From Nocardia sp. (GTDB lineage Bacteria > Actinomycetota > Actinomycetes > Mycobacteriales > Mycobacteriaceae), in the NCBI RefSeq assembly GCF_025465275.1, contig NZ_JAODNK010000132.1:1-64000 (forward strand): 64,000 nt of DNA, given 5' to 3'. The notes under the pieces are model-generated. The model was not told the origin of the DNA and ran no database searches. It worked only from the letters and a program-made list of their open reading frames with translations. The position numbers were made by a program, and so were the translations under genes. Shown here one piece after another: positions 51,533 through 60,226 of the stretch (position 1 is its first letter; each line of letters begins with the position of its first letter).

Positions 51533-52162
51533 GTGCCCCAGTTCACCGCCATCACCCCCGACGCCCTGGCCGAGCTGGTCGCCGACCGTGCGACCAGCCT
51601 GCCCGGGCATGCGGTGATCGCCATCGACGGCGCCGACGCCGCCGACCCGGTGACCTTCGCCCGCACTGTCGCCGACCTCCTGCGCGCAGGAGGCCGCCCC
51701 GCAGAGGTCGTCGCCCTGCACGATTTCGTCCGCCCCGCCTCCGTCCGCCTGGAATACGACCGCACCGGCGAATACACCTACCGCACAGCCTGGTTCGACT
51801 ACGCGGCCCTGAATCGTGAAGTCCTGCAATCTCTCCGGCAGCACGGCCGCTGGCTCCCCGCCCTCTGGAACGAGCACACCGACCGCTCCGCCCGAGCCCG
51901 AATCCACACCGCCGCCCCCAGCACCGTCCTCCTCGTCGCAGGCCCCATGCTCCTGGGCCGCAACCTCGACTTCGACCTGACCATCACCCTCCAGATGTCC
52001 GAACCAGCCCTCCGCCGCCACACGGACCCCGAGGCCGCATTCACCATCGAAGCCCTCCGCGAACACCGAACCGAAGACCCCGACATCCTCGTCGCCTGGG
52101 ACCACCCCGACCGCCCCGCCGTCCGTGACTCAACTCGGCAGGTCCCTCACCGGGACCGATAG
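51533..52162 (+). CDS. Uridine-kinase-like protein with a degenerate P-loop
   Basis: A 209-residue protein from a GTG start. It resembles actinobacterial uridine-kinase family members (VIAIDGADAADPVTFARTVADLL, LHDFVRPASVRLEYDR, TYRTAWFDYAALNREVLQSL). The expected Walker A Gly-Lys-Ser/Thr is missing: the loop reads DGADAADP. ATP binding by the usual route is therefore doubtful, and it may be a non-catalytic nucleoside- or protein-binding derivative. It lies 41 bases after the GlnX-like gene in the same direction. Confidence 0.78.
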   Translation: MPQFTAITPDALAELVADRATSLPGHAVIAIDGADAADPVTFARTVADLLRAGGRPAEVVALHDFVRPASVRLEYDRTGEYTYRTAWFDYAALNREVLQSLRQHGRWLPALWNEHTDRSARARIHTAAPSTVLLVAGPMLLGRNLDFDLTITLQMSEPALRRHTDPEAAFTIEALREHRTEDPDILVAWDHPDRPAVRDSTRQVPHRDR

Positions 52163-52194
52163 CACGCACCTGGAAACAGGCGTATGCAGGCACT

Positions 52195-52371
52195 ATGGGA
52201 CAGCATCCGCAGCGCACCCCGTTCTACGGGGTGCTGATGTTGCTCACGGTCATGATCAGCGGACTGTGGGTGCGCGACCTCCCCTGGCTCGCCCTACAGG
52301 TGGTCGCCTGGGTCGTGCTGTTCATCATCGCGGTCGCGGGTTTCCTGATGACCTTCCGCGACTACTCCTGA
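52195..52371 (+). CDS. 58-residue two-helix membrane protein
   Basis: ATG 52195 to TGA 52369-52371 encodes 58 residues with two hydrophobic stretches: FYGVLMLLTVMISGLW and ALQVVAWVVLFIIAVAGFLM, separated by VRDLPWL, ending in FRDYS. Codon composition is typical of the region and the other frames are interrupted. No strong ribosome site is seen, so expression is inferred. Unknown function; it follows the uridine-kinase-like gene. Confidence 0.6.
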   Translation: MGQHPQRTPFYGVLMLLTVMISGLWVRDLPWLALQVVAWVVLFIIAVAGFLMTFRDYS

Positions 52372-52454
52372 CGGCACGACCTACCTAGGTGAGCCACCTC
52401 GGCACCAGCGCACCGAGCATTCCCGGGTTGCGCCGCCTGCCACAACGCGCACCA

Positions 52455-52712
52455 TCAACGACCCGAGTCCTCGATGCCCAGCCTTGCGGGCAGCGCGCAC
52501 TCGGCCAACCGGGTCAGAAGGATGCACGAATCCATGCCCAACGCCCGAAGCTTGTCTGTTGGGATCGTGCTCGGGTCACGCATCATCGCCAATAGGATAT
52601 GTTCTGTTCCGAGATCGAATGAACCACTGGCAGAGGCTATTTCATCGGCAGAACCGAGTAGATGAGCCAGATTCGGAGCGTAGGAAAACGGCACGATCGG
52701 TGGCTGAGTCAT
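52455..52712 (-). CDS. Orphan Clp N-domain protein
   Basis: An 85-residue protein made of a single Clp-N-like repeat: GSFDLGTEHILLAMMRDPSTIPTDKLRALG is close to the LGTEHLLLGL motif of ClpA/ClpC adaptor-binding domains, but no AAA+ module is present. Orphan Clp-N proteins can bind adaptors or substrates of ClpC (inference). Its ATG overlaps the stop of the preceding gene by four bases; it is the last of a three-gene operon. Confidence 0.8.
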   Translation of the reverse strand: MTQPPIVPFSYAPNLAHLLGSADEIASASGSFDLGTEHILLAMMRDPSTIPTDKLRALGMDSCILLTRLAECALPARLGIEDSGR

Positions 52713-53053
52713 GGGAAGTCGCTTCCTCCGGACGTCTCCGCTGGAGTGCTCGCGCGGGCGTAGGTGTGTTCCGGTGACAAGGTGATGATGTCGACGACGG
52801 CCACCAGGTCCGCAGGCACCTCGCCGGCGTCGAAATGCGCGATACTCGGAGTGACGATCGCGTCAATGCCGAGTCTGTCCACGACTAGCCGCAGCCGATA
52901 TACCGGTCGTTCGGTAGTCGCACTGAAGACAACTATCTTACGCAGATCGTAACCCAATCTCGCAGCAGCACTGCGGATCTGGATCTCGTCCCATTGCCGG
53001 CGGGCGCCTGAGACATCGCTGCGCAGGAATCCGATAGCTGACGGCAGTGGCAT
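52709..53053 (-). CDS. Resolvase-like small protein without visible catalytic serine motif
   Basis: A 114-residue protein. IGFLRSDVSGARRQWDEIQIRSAAARLGYDLRKIVVFSA recalls the opening of serine-recombinase catalytic domains (Y/F-x-R-V-S...Q...I..A...G), and RLRLVVDRLGIDAIVTPSIAHF their middle, but the catalytic Ser motif reads RSDVSG and no DNA-binding domain follows. It is probably a derived, non-recombining protein. ATG 53053 begins two bases after the stop of the 56-residue gene; GTG 53062 is an alternative. Confidence 0.62.
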   Translation of the reverse strand: MPLPSAIGFLRSDVSGARRQWDEIQIRSAAARLGYDLRKIVVFSATTERPVYRLRLVVDRLGIDAIVTPSIAHFDAGEVPADLVAVVDIITLSPEHTYARASTPAETSGGSDFP

Positions 53054-53055
53054 CG

Positions 53056-53226
53056 TCACCACCCCCGCAATGGAACGAAGGTGCGCTGTGACTCTTCAGC
53101 GATTCGTGCACGAATTTCCTGGACCGGCATACCGCTACGGTGGCGCGCAGCATCAGCTTTGGCCGAGGGTAGAGCCGCGCAGAAGATTGCGGCGGTTACC
53201 AATGCGGCAGCGAGAATAACGTCCAT
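53056..53226 (-). CDS. 56-residue small exported or membrane peptide
   Basis: From ATG 53226, with a well-placed GGAGG eight bases upstream, a 56-residue frame begins MDVILAAALVTAAIFCAALPSAKA, which looks like a signal peptide or single membrane helix, followed by a charged helix (EIRARIAEESQRTF). It is the first gene of a three-gene operon with the resolvase-like and Clp-N genes. Confidence 0.65.
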   Translation of the reverse strand: MDVILAAALVTAAIFCAALPSAKADAARHRSGMPVQEIRARIAEESQRTFVPLRGW

Positions 53227-53404
53227 GTCCAGCGCCTCCGGTCTTGCGTCATGGGGTCGGCCCGATGCTGAGGATTTGGAACGACCTGCACTCCGACTCG
53301 CCCCGGCACCAGATGCTCACCTCAGATTGATACGGCTGGGACCTGCGAACTCTTACAATTTGTGGCACTCTCGGGACGAGGGGACGAGTTGAATTGAGGC
53401 CGTG

Positions 53405-54610
53405 ATGATCGAGGAATCGACCGGCGTCGGCGAGAAAGTCGCCCAGGCCCGCAAGCTGAAAGGCTGGACACAGGCGAGGCTGTCCATGGAAACAGGACTG
53501 TCGACGTCCCTGATCCAGGCGGTCGAGCAGGGCCGCAGGGCCGCGACGCCGGGTTATATCTCGGCGTGCGCGAAGGCATTGCGAACCAGCACAGCCGAAT
53601 TGCTCGGTCAGCCGTTCCCACCCACGACCGCCGAGGATCGGGACCTGCACGGCGCGATTGCGTTGCTGCGCAATGAGCTTGCCGCCTACGACCTGGCCGA
53701 CGACGACATCGAAGTACGGCCCCTGCGCACGCTTTCGAATGATGCGATCCAGGCTCGCCGGTATCGCCGGGATGCCGCCGCACCCAAGCTCGCCACGATT
53801 TTGCCCCCATTGGTCACCGAGGCCCGAGCACTCGTTCATCGGAGCGCCGGGAACGAGCGCGACCAAGCTTTTGTCTTGCTGGCCGAGCTGTACTACAACG
53901 TTCGCAGCCTCGCCCACAAGATGGGATATATCGATCTCGCGGCAGCCTCTGTGGACCGAATGACCTGGGCCGCCAACGAAAGCGGCGATCAACTCTGGAT
54001 AGCGGCAAGCCAGTTTCATCGCGCATCTCTGTTGACGAACGGCGGCGACTGGAAGACCGCACTGACGTATCTGGAGCGATGCCGCGCCCACCTCGAGCAA
54101 GCACTCGGAGCGGGTGACGAGCGAGATCTCATCGCTTGGGGTGGCCTGCACCTGCAATCAGCATTGGCCTCAGCACGCGCGGGATCTCGTGATCAGGCGG
54201 ACTCGCATCTCGCAGAGGCAATCGAGACCGCCACCCGAATCGGTCACGACCGCGACGAGGTTCTCGTATTCGGCCCGACGAACACGCGCATCTGGTCGGT
54301 ATCTCTCGCCGTCGAGATGATGGATGGGGGCGAGGCACTGAAACGCGCCGAAGAACTGTTCATCCCTGCCGGCACACCACGTTCCCGATCCGGACACCAC
54401 TACATCGACCTGGCGCGGGCCTATCTACTGCACGGTGACCGCACCCTCGCCCTCGACGCACTCCACACCGCAAAAGCGACCGCGCCGTCGCTGACCCGCT
54501 TTCATCCGATGGTCCACGAAACAATCCGTGTCCTCGCCCGTGAGGACGCTCGCCGCACCGACACGGTCCGGGGTTTCGCCGCATGGTGTGGCATCGCCCC
54601 CAGCGTCTGA
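53405..54610 (+). CDS. XRE-family regulator with TPR-like C-terminal domain
   Basis: A 401-residue regulator. The N-terminal Cro/C1 helix-turn-helix (about 12-65) includes KVAQARKLKGWTQARLSMETGLSTSLIQAVEQGRR; the remaining 330 residues are helical TPR-like repeats. Proteins of this architecture are abundant in Streptomyces and Nocardia and often sit beside small effector genes. It is divergent from the three-gene operon with the Clp-N domain. ATG 53405 is chosen; GTG 53402 immediately before it is equally possible. Confidence 0.9.
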   Translation: MIEESTGVGEKVAQARKLKGWTQARLSMETGLSTSLIQAVEQGRRAATPGYISACAKALRTSTAELLGQPFPPTTAEDRDLHGAIALLRNELAAYDLADDDIEVRPLRTLSNDAIQARRYRRDAAAPKLATILPPLVTEARALVHRSAGNERDQAFVLLAELYYNVRSLAHKMGYIDLAAASVDRMTWAANESGDQLWIAASQFHRASLLTNGGDWKTALTYLERCRAHLEQALGAGDERDLIAWGGLHLQSALASARAGSRDQADSHLAEAIETATRIGHDRDEVLVFGPTNTRIWSVSLAVEMMDGGEALKRAEELFIPAGTPRSRSGHHYIDLARAYLLHGDRTLALDALHTAKATAPSLTRFHPMVHETIRVLAREDARRTDTVRGFAAWCGIAPSV

Positions 54611-54679
54611 CCACAGTCTCCGATCAGAGTCCGTTACCCGGAGAGAATCGGTAATCCGCAAGCCCGGCAGAATATCGGC

Positions 54680-54955
54680 ATGGTGATTCGCCACAATCTT
54701 TCGTTCCGGGGCCAGGTCATCTGGCTTACCCCAGAGCAGGGCGGTCGCTCGTCGGGTCCGCCGAACACACCTGCTGATCAAGACTATGCCGCAACAGCAT
54801 TCGTGCCCCCGCACAAGACCGAGGACGGATGGGCGTCATTCGTCCTGCGAGTGGATGACCGGACAGCTTGGCGCTCACCCGCCAGCGCGGGATGGCCGAC
54901 CGTTGAAAACACAGGCGCTTACGCGAGACTTCCGGTAACGCCGGCTCATCGACGG
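54680..54955 (+). pseudogene. Small conserved protein truncated by an IS scar
   Basis: The frame begins MVIRHNLSFRGQVIWLTPEQ and contains TAFVPPHKTEDGWASFVLRV and VENTGAYARLPVTPA, which look genuinely coding and resemble small actinomycete proteins of unknown function. After about 90 codons the frame continues only as out-of-frame sequence because an IS5-type fragment begins at 54955, so the natural C-terminus is lost. Confidence 0.55.
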
Positions 54956-55040
54956 GATCCGGTGGCGGACACGGGCGGGGACGCCGTGGCGGGACGTGCC
55001 CGAACTGTATGGGCATCGACCCGTAGTCCCGATGGCGCGC
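54955..55040 (+). mobile_element. Scar of an IS5-family transposase
   Basis: Translated from 54955, the sequence gives LIDGIRWRTRAGTPWRDVPE followed by LYGHRP, the conserved N-terminal block of IS5/IS1381-type transposases (...GxxWRxRTGxPWRDLPExYG). No start codon, catalytic DDE part or terminal repeat is present, so only a fragment of about 85 bases remains. Confidence 0.7.
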
Positions 55041-56341
55041 TATGCACCACCGAGCGACATGGACGGCACCGTGCGCGTCGAGCAACCCTCTGGCACGCCC
55101 TGCCCCGCCAGACGGTCATCGATCCAACGCAGGGCCGCGGGAGTCGCACTGATTGCGAGACTGACGTGCTCGCTCAATTGGTCCCGCGTATAGGTGATTT
55201 GCGCCCCCGATGCGCACCACTGTGCCACCGCCTGGTCGGTCGGCGCGATCTTGACGATCTCGTCGTTCACGGCGTTATAGAGGAACAGCGGCGCGGTCGG
55301 TGCCACGGGGCCGAAGTCCAGGTCGGCAAACGACGCCTGTACCTGCTCGAACAGCTGCAAAAAGGGGATCGTCAGGTAGTCGTCCATGCGCAGGAACGCA
55401 TGCTGAGCCACATTCGGCGTCATGCATTTGCTGTCACCCGCAGCGATCAGAGCTTGCCCGGCAGGCGTCAGATATTTGTTGAAAGCCGCTGCCAGACGTG
55501 GATCGGCGCGCATCATGCCCGGCAGGAGCGACGGCAGGAAACCGGAGAACGGACCGCCATCGAGCGACTCCAGGTAGCGGCTGATAGGCGCTGTCCAACC
55601 GCCCATGGTGACACCGACCAGTCGTAGTTCGGGAGCGTATGTCGGTTGAACTTGCGCGGCCCAACGGGTAGGGAGCGACCCGCCGGAGTAGCCCATCGCA
55701 GCAACCGGAGTATCGGTGCCGGACAGGCCGAGCGGCGCGAAACCCTCGGCTGCGCGCACTCCGTCGAGCGCGGCGTAACCCGGCTGTTTCGGGCTGAACA
55801 CCGACCCTTTCGGCCCCTCCCAGTCGGGTACGGAAATCGCATGACCTGACGACAACATCTGTTCGATCGTGATGAGATCCAGAGAGGCGTCGTACTGGTC
55901 AGGCGCTCCTTGCCGGAGCACGAACGAGGGAGCGCACTGTGGGGCCGAGGCATCTTCGGCATTCTGATAGGTGATCAAGCCTTTGACCTGCCCGGTTCGT
56001 GGGCGCAGCACCGTCGTCACGGTCGCCATGGGGTTGCCATCGGTATCGGTCGTTCGATACAGCAACTGCCAGGCATCGGCGTCCTGCGCCTGTGGCCCCA
56101 TCGAGGCCACCTCGACGGATCGCGAATTCAGGATGGTGCCCGGCGCCTGTGAGTCCCAGCCCGATGGCGGGGTGTAGAACGGGTCGTTCTGCGGAGTTGG
56201 CAGCGGATCCGCACTACCGACCGCCATGGAAGTGCCGGTGAAGCACAACACGGCCGAAACTGCGATCAGAGCCGAGCGCAGCTGACCGCGCTTGACCGCT
56301 GAACACGTTGCACCACAGGCTGATACGACACTGCCCATCAT
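55040..56341 (-). CDS. Secreted lipase of the LIP family
   Basis: A 433-residue alpha/beta hydrolase with an N-terminal signal peptide (about 1-44, ending in an AxA-like MAVGSA). The nucleophile elbow is GYSGGS (about 218-223), Asp/His of the triad probably lie in NAVNDEIV and QLSEHVSL. VRPRTGQVKGLITYQNAEDASAPQCAPSF and EQMLSSGHAISVPDWEGPK match secreted LipA/LIP lipases of Nocardia, Rhodococcus and Streptomyces. GGGAGGG precedes the tandem ATG codons. The last few codons overlap the IS5 scar region. Confidence 0.9.
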   Translation of the reverse strand: MMGSVVSACGATCSAVKRGQLRSALIAVSAVLCFTGTSMAVGSADPLPTPQNDPFYTPPSGWDSQAPGTILNSRSVEVASMGPQAQDADAWQLLYRTTDTDGNPMATVTTVLRPRTGQVKGLITYQNAEDASAPQCAPSFVLRQGAPDQYDASLDLITIEQMLSSGHAISVPDWEGPKGSVFSPKQPGYAALDGVRAAEGFAPLGLSGTDTPVAAMGYSGGSLPTRWAAQVQPTYAPELRLVGVTMGGWTAPISRYLESLDGGPFSGFLPSLLPGMMRADPRLAAAFNKYLTPAGQALIAAGDSKCMTPNVAQHAFLRMDDYLTIPFLQLFEQVQASFADLDFGPVAPTAPLFLYNAVNDEIVKIAPTDQAVAQWCASGAQITYTRDQLSEHVSLAISATPAALRWIDDRLAGQGVPEGCSTRTVPSMSLGGA

Positions 56342-56868
56342 TCGGACTTCCCTCCCCGGAGGGGACCGCTTCCCGCGAATCCCCCTAAAGGCAGTCAGAG
56401 TACATCCCCCGATCGGGATGGATACCCGAACCGACGACGAAGATCACGCCGGTCGCGGCTGCCGCCCACGCCGGCGAGTGACCGCACTCGAACGGTGCGC
56501 GCCGTCAGACCGTGCGAGGAAGATCGATGACAACGGCAATTGCCGACGCGGTCATCGACAGTAGCGTGCATTCGGCGGACTGCCGCTTACTTTTTGAGCA
56601 TATTTGTCTTGATAAAAGTACATCTCCGGAACGTCCGGACAGGATGTTCGCGGCTATCCCGCGCGCTGCGACGAGGCGTTGAAGCCGCCCGCTCAACTCA
56701 GCATTTCAGTGCGTTGCCGATGCCGAGATGAGCTCAGCCCGTTGATGTTCAGGGGTGGTGCGTGGCTCGTTAGGTCAGCGCGGACGCGGCAGAAACGGAA
56801 TTTCTGCTTGGCGGCAATGAGGTCAGTCATGGATTCCCAGTCCGGCGCCGCGATCTGGGCGTACGTGA
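56342..56868. other. 527-base gap with no supported gene
   Basis: Between the lipase start and the phosphotransferase stop. Several short frames exist on both strands but none has a ribosome site, codon bias or a recognisable motif. AT-richer sequence around 56580-56640 could hold the lipase promoter or a horizontally acquired scrap. Confidence 0.35.
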
Positions 56869-57786
56869 TCAGTGGTCTGTCGTGGCGGTGAGGCGTTGCA
56901 GTGCGGCCTGGGCGGGCGGACCCCATGTGGGTTTGCCGCCCGGGAGGCCGCGTACGCCAGCGTTGCCGATGAGTATGCCGGCGAGGGCGCGCAGCACAGC
57001 GTATCCGCGGGCGCGGCGCAGAGTCGCGGCGTCCAGGGTCGGCCGATAGCTGTCATGGAACAGACCAATCGCACTGTCCGGCAACAGAATCCACGCGGCA
57101 GCGAGGTCGCAGGCCGGATCGCCCGCGCACAGGTCGCCGAAATCGATCACACCGCAGATGGTGCCCTCTGCGGTGAGAACGTTCGCGGGATGCAGGTCGC
57201 CGTGCAGCCACAGTGGCGGTCCGTCCCAATCCGGGGCGGCGGCGGCCTGTTCCCAGACCGCGCGGACGGCTTCCGGATCGCGGATCAGTCCTAACCCGGT
57301 GGCCGAGGCAAGCTGCGCGGCGAACCCCTCGGAGTATTCGGCCGGCGGCCCTCCGCGGTCTCGGCCGGTAGGTGCCTGCTGGGCGGCTGGTTGATGCAAC
57401 GCCGTCACGAAAGCGGCCAGGGCAGTGGCCGATTCCGCAGCGCGTGCGACAGGGGCACGGTCGGCAGGAACACCCGGCACCCAGGTCGTGACGATCCAAG
57501 GATGAGGAAACCGCTCGGAGGGCTCACCGAAACGCTGCGGAACGGGAACCGGCAGCGGAAGGGACGGGGCGAGGGCGGGCATCCATGCGTATTCCTTGTA
57601 CAGCAGCGCGTCCGCAGACCCTGTCGCCCACGGCAACCGGACGGCCAGATCGTCACCAAGCCGCCATAGCTGATTGTCCCAGCCGCGCGCGCCGAGTCGC
57701 ACACGGTAATCGGCCAGGTCGGGGTGCTGGTCACGCAGCAGATCCCGCACCAATTCTGCGGTGACCTCGATCTCGGTATGCGTCAT
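56869..57786 (-). CDS. Aminoglycoside-phosphotransferase (APH) family protein
   Basis: A 305-residue kinase-like enzyme. GWDNQLWRLGDDLAVRLPWATGSADALLYKEYAWMP covers the nucleotide-binding lobe with its Lys; LHGDLHPANVL carries the catalytic Asp; GVIDFGDLCAGDPACDLA carries the metal-binding Asp. This group phosphorylates hydroxyl groups of small molecules, and only some members inactivate aminoglycosides; the sequence does not prove resistance. ATG 57786 gives MTHTEIEV. Confidence 0.9.
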   Translation of the reverse strand: MTHTEIEVTAELVRDLLRDQHPDLADYRVRLGARGWDNQLWRLGDDLAVRLPWATGSADALLYKEYAWMPALAPSLPLPVPVPQRFGEPSERFPHPWIVTTWVPGVPADRAPVARAAESATALAAFVTALHQPAAQQAPTGRDRGGPPAEYSEGFAAQLASATGLGLIRDPEAVRAVWEQAAAAPDWDGPPLWLHGDLHPANVLTAEGTICGVIDFGDLCAGDPACDLAAAWILLPDSAIGLFHDSYRPTLDAATLRRARGYAVLRALAGILIGNAGVRGLPGGKPTWGPPAQAALQRLTATTDH

Positions 57787-57946
57787 ACGGATCAACAGTA
57801 GCCAGATCGCAGGACTGCGGCTGATCCTCGAGATGGCATCGGCCCGTTGAACTTCCAGTCGACCAGATGCCCGATTCAAACCGCCCGAATCGCGGCAGTA
57901 GCGAACAACCCCAGCCGCGCCCATCACCACGCCCCAGCTGGCTGTG

Positions 57947-58513
57947 TCAGTCGGGCTTCGCCTCGTAGCGCAGCAGGACCGTGCCGCCCCGGAAGGTGCG
58001 GTTCTCCAGCAGTCGCAGCGATATCCATGACGGCAGGCTCGGGAAGAACGGGGTGCCGCCGCCCACGGCGGTGGGCGTGACCACGATCCGGTACTCGTCC
58101 ACCAGTCCGGCCTGCACGATCGGTGCGGCCAGCGTCGCGCCGGCCACCTCCAGCCTGCCGTCGGTTTCGGCTTTCAGTTTCGTCACCACCTCGACCGGGT
58201 CGCCGCGTTCCAGACGGGAGTTCCAATCGACCGACTCCAGGGTGCGTGAGAACACGACCTTGGGCATGTCGCGCCAGATGCGGGCGAAGTCGACGATCAG
58301 AGGGGCGGCGTCCGGAGCCTTGTCAGCGGTCGGCCAGTACGCGGACATCAGTTCGTAGAGCCGCCGCCCGTAGAACGACAGGGCGGTCTCCCGCTCGAAG
58401 TCGTTCCAGTACTGGAGGAGCTCTTCGCTCGGATCGGACCAGTCGATGTTGCCTTGCGCGTCGGCGATGTACCCGTCCACCGACACGTTGAAGCCATAGA
58501 TGAGTTTGCCCAT
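57947..58513 (-). CDS. RibD C-terminal-type dihydrofolate-reductase-fold protein, second copy
   Basis: A 188-residue protein of the same group as the gene at 12402. LIYGFNVSVDGYIADAQGNIDW and EVAGATLAAPIVQAGLVDEYRIVVTPTAVGGGTPFF are characteristic; YGRRLYELM is the NADPH-side motif. ATG 58513 is used; an upstream in-frame ATG adds 11 residues lacking similarity. The partner gene and substrate are unknown. Confidence 0.9.
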   Translation of the reverse strand: MGKLIYGFNVSVDGYIADAQGNIDWSDPSEELLQYWNDFERETALSFYGRRLYELMSAYWPTADKAPDAAPLIVDFARIWRDMPKVVFSRTLESVDWNSRLERGDPVEVVTKLKAETDGRLEVAGATLAAPIVQAGLVDEYRIVVTPTAVGGGTPFFPSLPSWISLRLLENRTFRGGTVLLRYEAKPD

Positions 58514-58624
58514 ACAGATCAGACTGCACCGGAGGGCAAAACTCATCGCGACGCCACACGAGATGTCGTCAAATCCTTGTAGAAGCGGCGGCCTCCTTCG
58601 TAGTTGACGAATCGACCGGTTGTG

Positions 58625-59495
58625 CTATGAGTAAGCCCTTCTCGAACACGGCTCCGGCCCGAACGAGGGCGACCAGGTGCGGCGCGTTCACGGCGCGCCA
58701 ACGTACCTCAGCGGCCTCGATGCTTGAACGCCATCGCGAGCCCGGCCGCGCGGCAGCCGGGTCCCTCGGTGACCCTGCTCCTCAAACGCACTGTCGCGAA
58801 AGTAGATTCGATGGGATTCGTCGGGCGCAGATGAATCCGGTGCTCTGCGGTGTAGTTGTAGAACTCCAGGAGTACATCGGCGGCGTCGACGATCTCGGAG
58901 ACGGCTTTCGGGAATTTCGCGCCGTAGTCGCGGGCGAACCCTTGATCACCGCCCGCGCCCTGTCGCCGTCCTCGGCGTTGTAGATCCCCCATCGCCGCGA
59001 CAGCGCCTGAATAGGTCGACTTCGGAAGCACCGCAAGAACATTCGCAGGCTTGTGCCGCCAGCAGCGCTGCTCTTTCGTCTTCGGGAACACCTCGCGCAG
59101 CGCCTTCCAGAAGCCCAGAGCGCCGTCGCCGACAGCCAGCTTCGGCGCACGCATGCCGCGGCGTCGGCACTCGCGCAGCAGATCGGCCCGCGACTGGCCC
59201 GACTCCCGGTAGCCGTCGGTCAACGCGACGAATGCCGTCGACCCACAAGTACATGTAGTCCACCGCCGACAGGTCGCGTCCGGCGAAGGCGCGGGCCTCG
59301 TCCTGCCACTGGCCGGTAAGTCGGGTGATCGACGACGCGGACAGGCCCGCGCCGGTGCCAAGGAACTGCTCCAACTCGGGGCGAAACCGCCGGACGAAAG
59401 TCCGTGCAGGTACAACAACGGCAGCACCTCGTTGATCTGCGGCGGGCGTCGCGCCCACGTTGGCAGGATCGCCGAGGAAACCGCCGCCGCGTCAA
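58625..59495 (-). mobile_element. Decayed IS256-family transposase
   Basis: Pieces of an IS256 (Mutator-type) transposase appear in order across three frames: SSAILPTWARRPPQINEVLP and LLYLHGLSSG; PELEQFLGTGAGLSASSITR and LTGQWQDEA; VDYMYLWVDGI; FVALTDGYRESGQSRADLLRE and MRAPKLAVGDGALGFWKALR; then AEHRIHLRPTNPIESTFATV; then IEAAEVRWRAVNAPHLVALV. At least three or four frameshifts separate them, and the N-terminal quarter is missing, so no active enzyme can be made. No terminal repeats were identified. Confidence 0.85.
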
Positions 59496-59559
59496 CTGCT
59501 TTGCGGGCCAACGCTGCAGCGCCGTGAACCTTGCGCTGTCGCAGCTGCTGCTCGACTTC

Positions 59560-59755
59560 TGCGGTGTGGGCTCAGGCGGTCGACGCAACACTTCATCGAG
59601 TGCTTCTGATGGTGTGCGGAATTCGAGAGTTTGTCGAGGGCGTCCGTTGAGTTCATCCGCGATGGCATCGAGATCGGCCTGACCGTAGGTGCGCAGGTCG
59701 AGATGGCGAGGAAGGTATTGGCGGAGAAGACCATTGGTGTTCTCATTGCTCGGTG
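59560..59755 (-). mobile_element. C-terminal fragment of an IS30-family transposase
   Basis: On the minus strand from 59753 the sequence reads ENTNGLLRQYLPRHLDLRT, then DLDAIADELNGRPRQTLEF and TPSEALDEVL, the classic C-terminal end of IS30-type transposases (ENTNGLLRQY..NGRPRKTL). The rest of the gene is absent, and the fragment directly abuts the IS256 remnant, so the two elements were joined by insertion or deletion. Confidence 0.8.
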
Positions 59756-59807
59756 GTGCGGGATTCGGGATCCCCTGTACGCGACAGGGGTCCAGGCGGT
59801 GCCTGTC

Positions 59808-60188
59808 CTACGCGACAGTGTTCTGCCGGCAGGAAGTACCGGTGTGCATGTTGGCAGTGGCACCGGCAATGACCGAGTCGAGCCTGTCTCGGGTGTGCGT
59901 GAGGTCCGCGATGTGCTGGTCGATGTGATCACGCTCCACGGCTAGACGGTCGAGAAGCTCGGGCGTGGCCTTGCCGTCGATGACGCAGGGCATGAGCTCG
60001 GCGATGGTCTTACTGGACAGACCGGCGGTGTACAGCTGTTGGATCAGGCGGATCCGGTCGACCGCAGTTTCCGAGTAGTGGCGCTGGCCGCTGTCGCTGC
60101 GCTCGGCAGTGAGCAGGTTCTGCTCCTCGTAGTACCGCAGCGCCCGGGTGCTGACGGCGGTCCGGCGAGCGAGTTCTCCGATGCGCAT
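59808..60188 (-). CDS. MerR-family transcriptional regulator
   Basis: A 126-residue regulator. The N-terminal winged helix-turn-helix MRIGELARRTAVSTRALRYYEEQNLL is diagnostic, and a dimerising coiled coil follows (LDRLAVERDHIDQHIADLTHTRDRL). The short C-terminal end (GTSCRQNTVA) has one Cys and no obvious effector domain. GGAG precedes ATG 60188. It is divergent from the amidohydrolase operon; a MerR-type palindrome lies between. Confidence 0.92.
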   Translation of the reverse strand: MRIGELARRTAVSTRALRYYEEQNLLTAERSDSGQRHYSETAVDRIRLIQQLYTAGLSSKTIAELMPCVIDGKATPELLDRLAVERDHIDQHIADLTHTRDRLDSVIAGATANMHTGTSCRQNTVA

Positions 60189-60226
60189 AGCCGACTCCAT
60201 GTGATCTCCGACCTAATGGCTTGCCT

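Noticed and set aside
52455..54610. Toxin-antitoxin or phage-defence cassette around the XRE regulator
   Set aside because: No nuclease, kinase-toxin or defence ATPase motif was found; only a Clp-N domain, a resolvase-like protein and a peptide. Kept as a finding without a defence claim.
56869..57786. Aminoglycoside resistance gene
   Set aside because: APH-fold motifs alone do not show the substrate; many actinomycete members act on other compounds.
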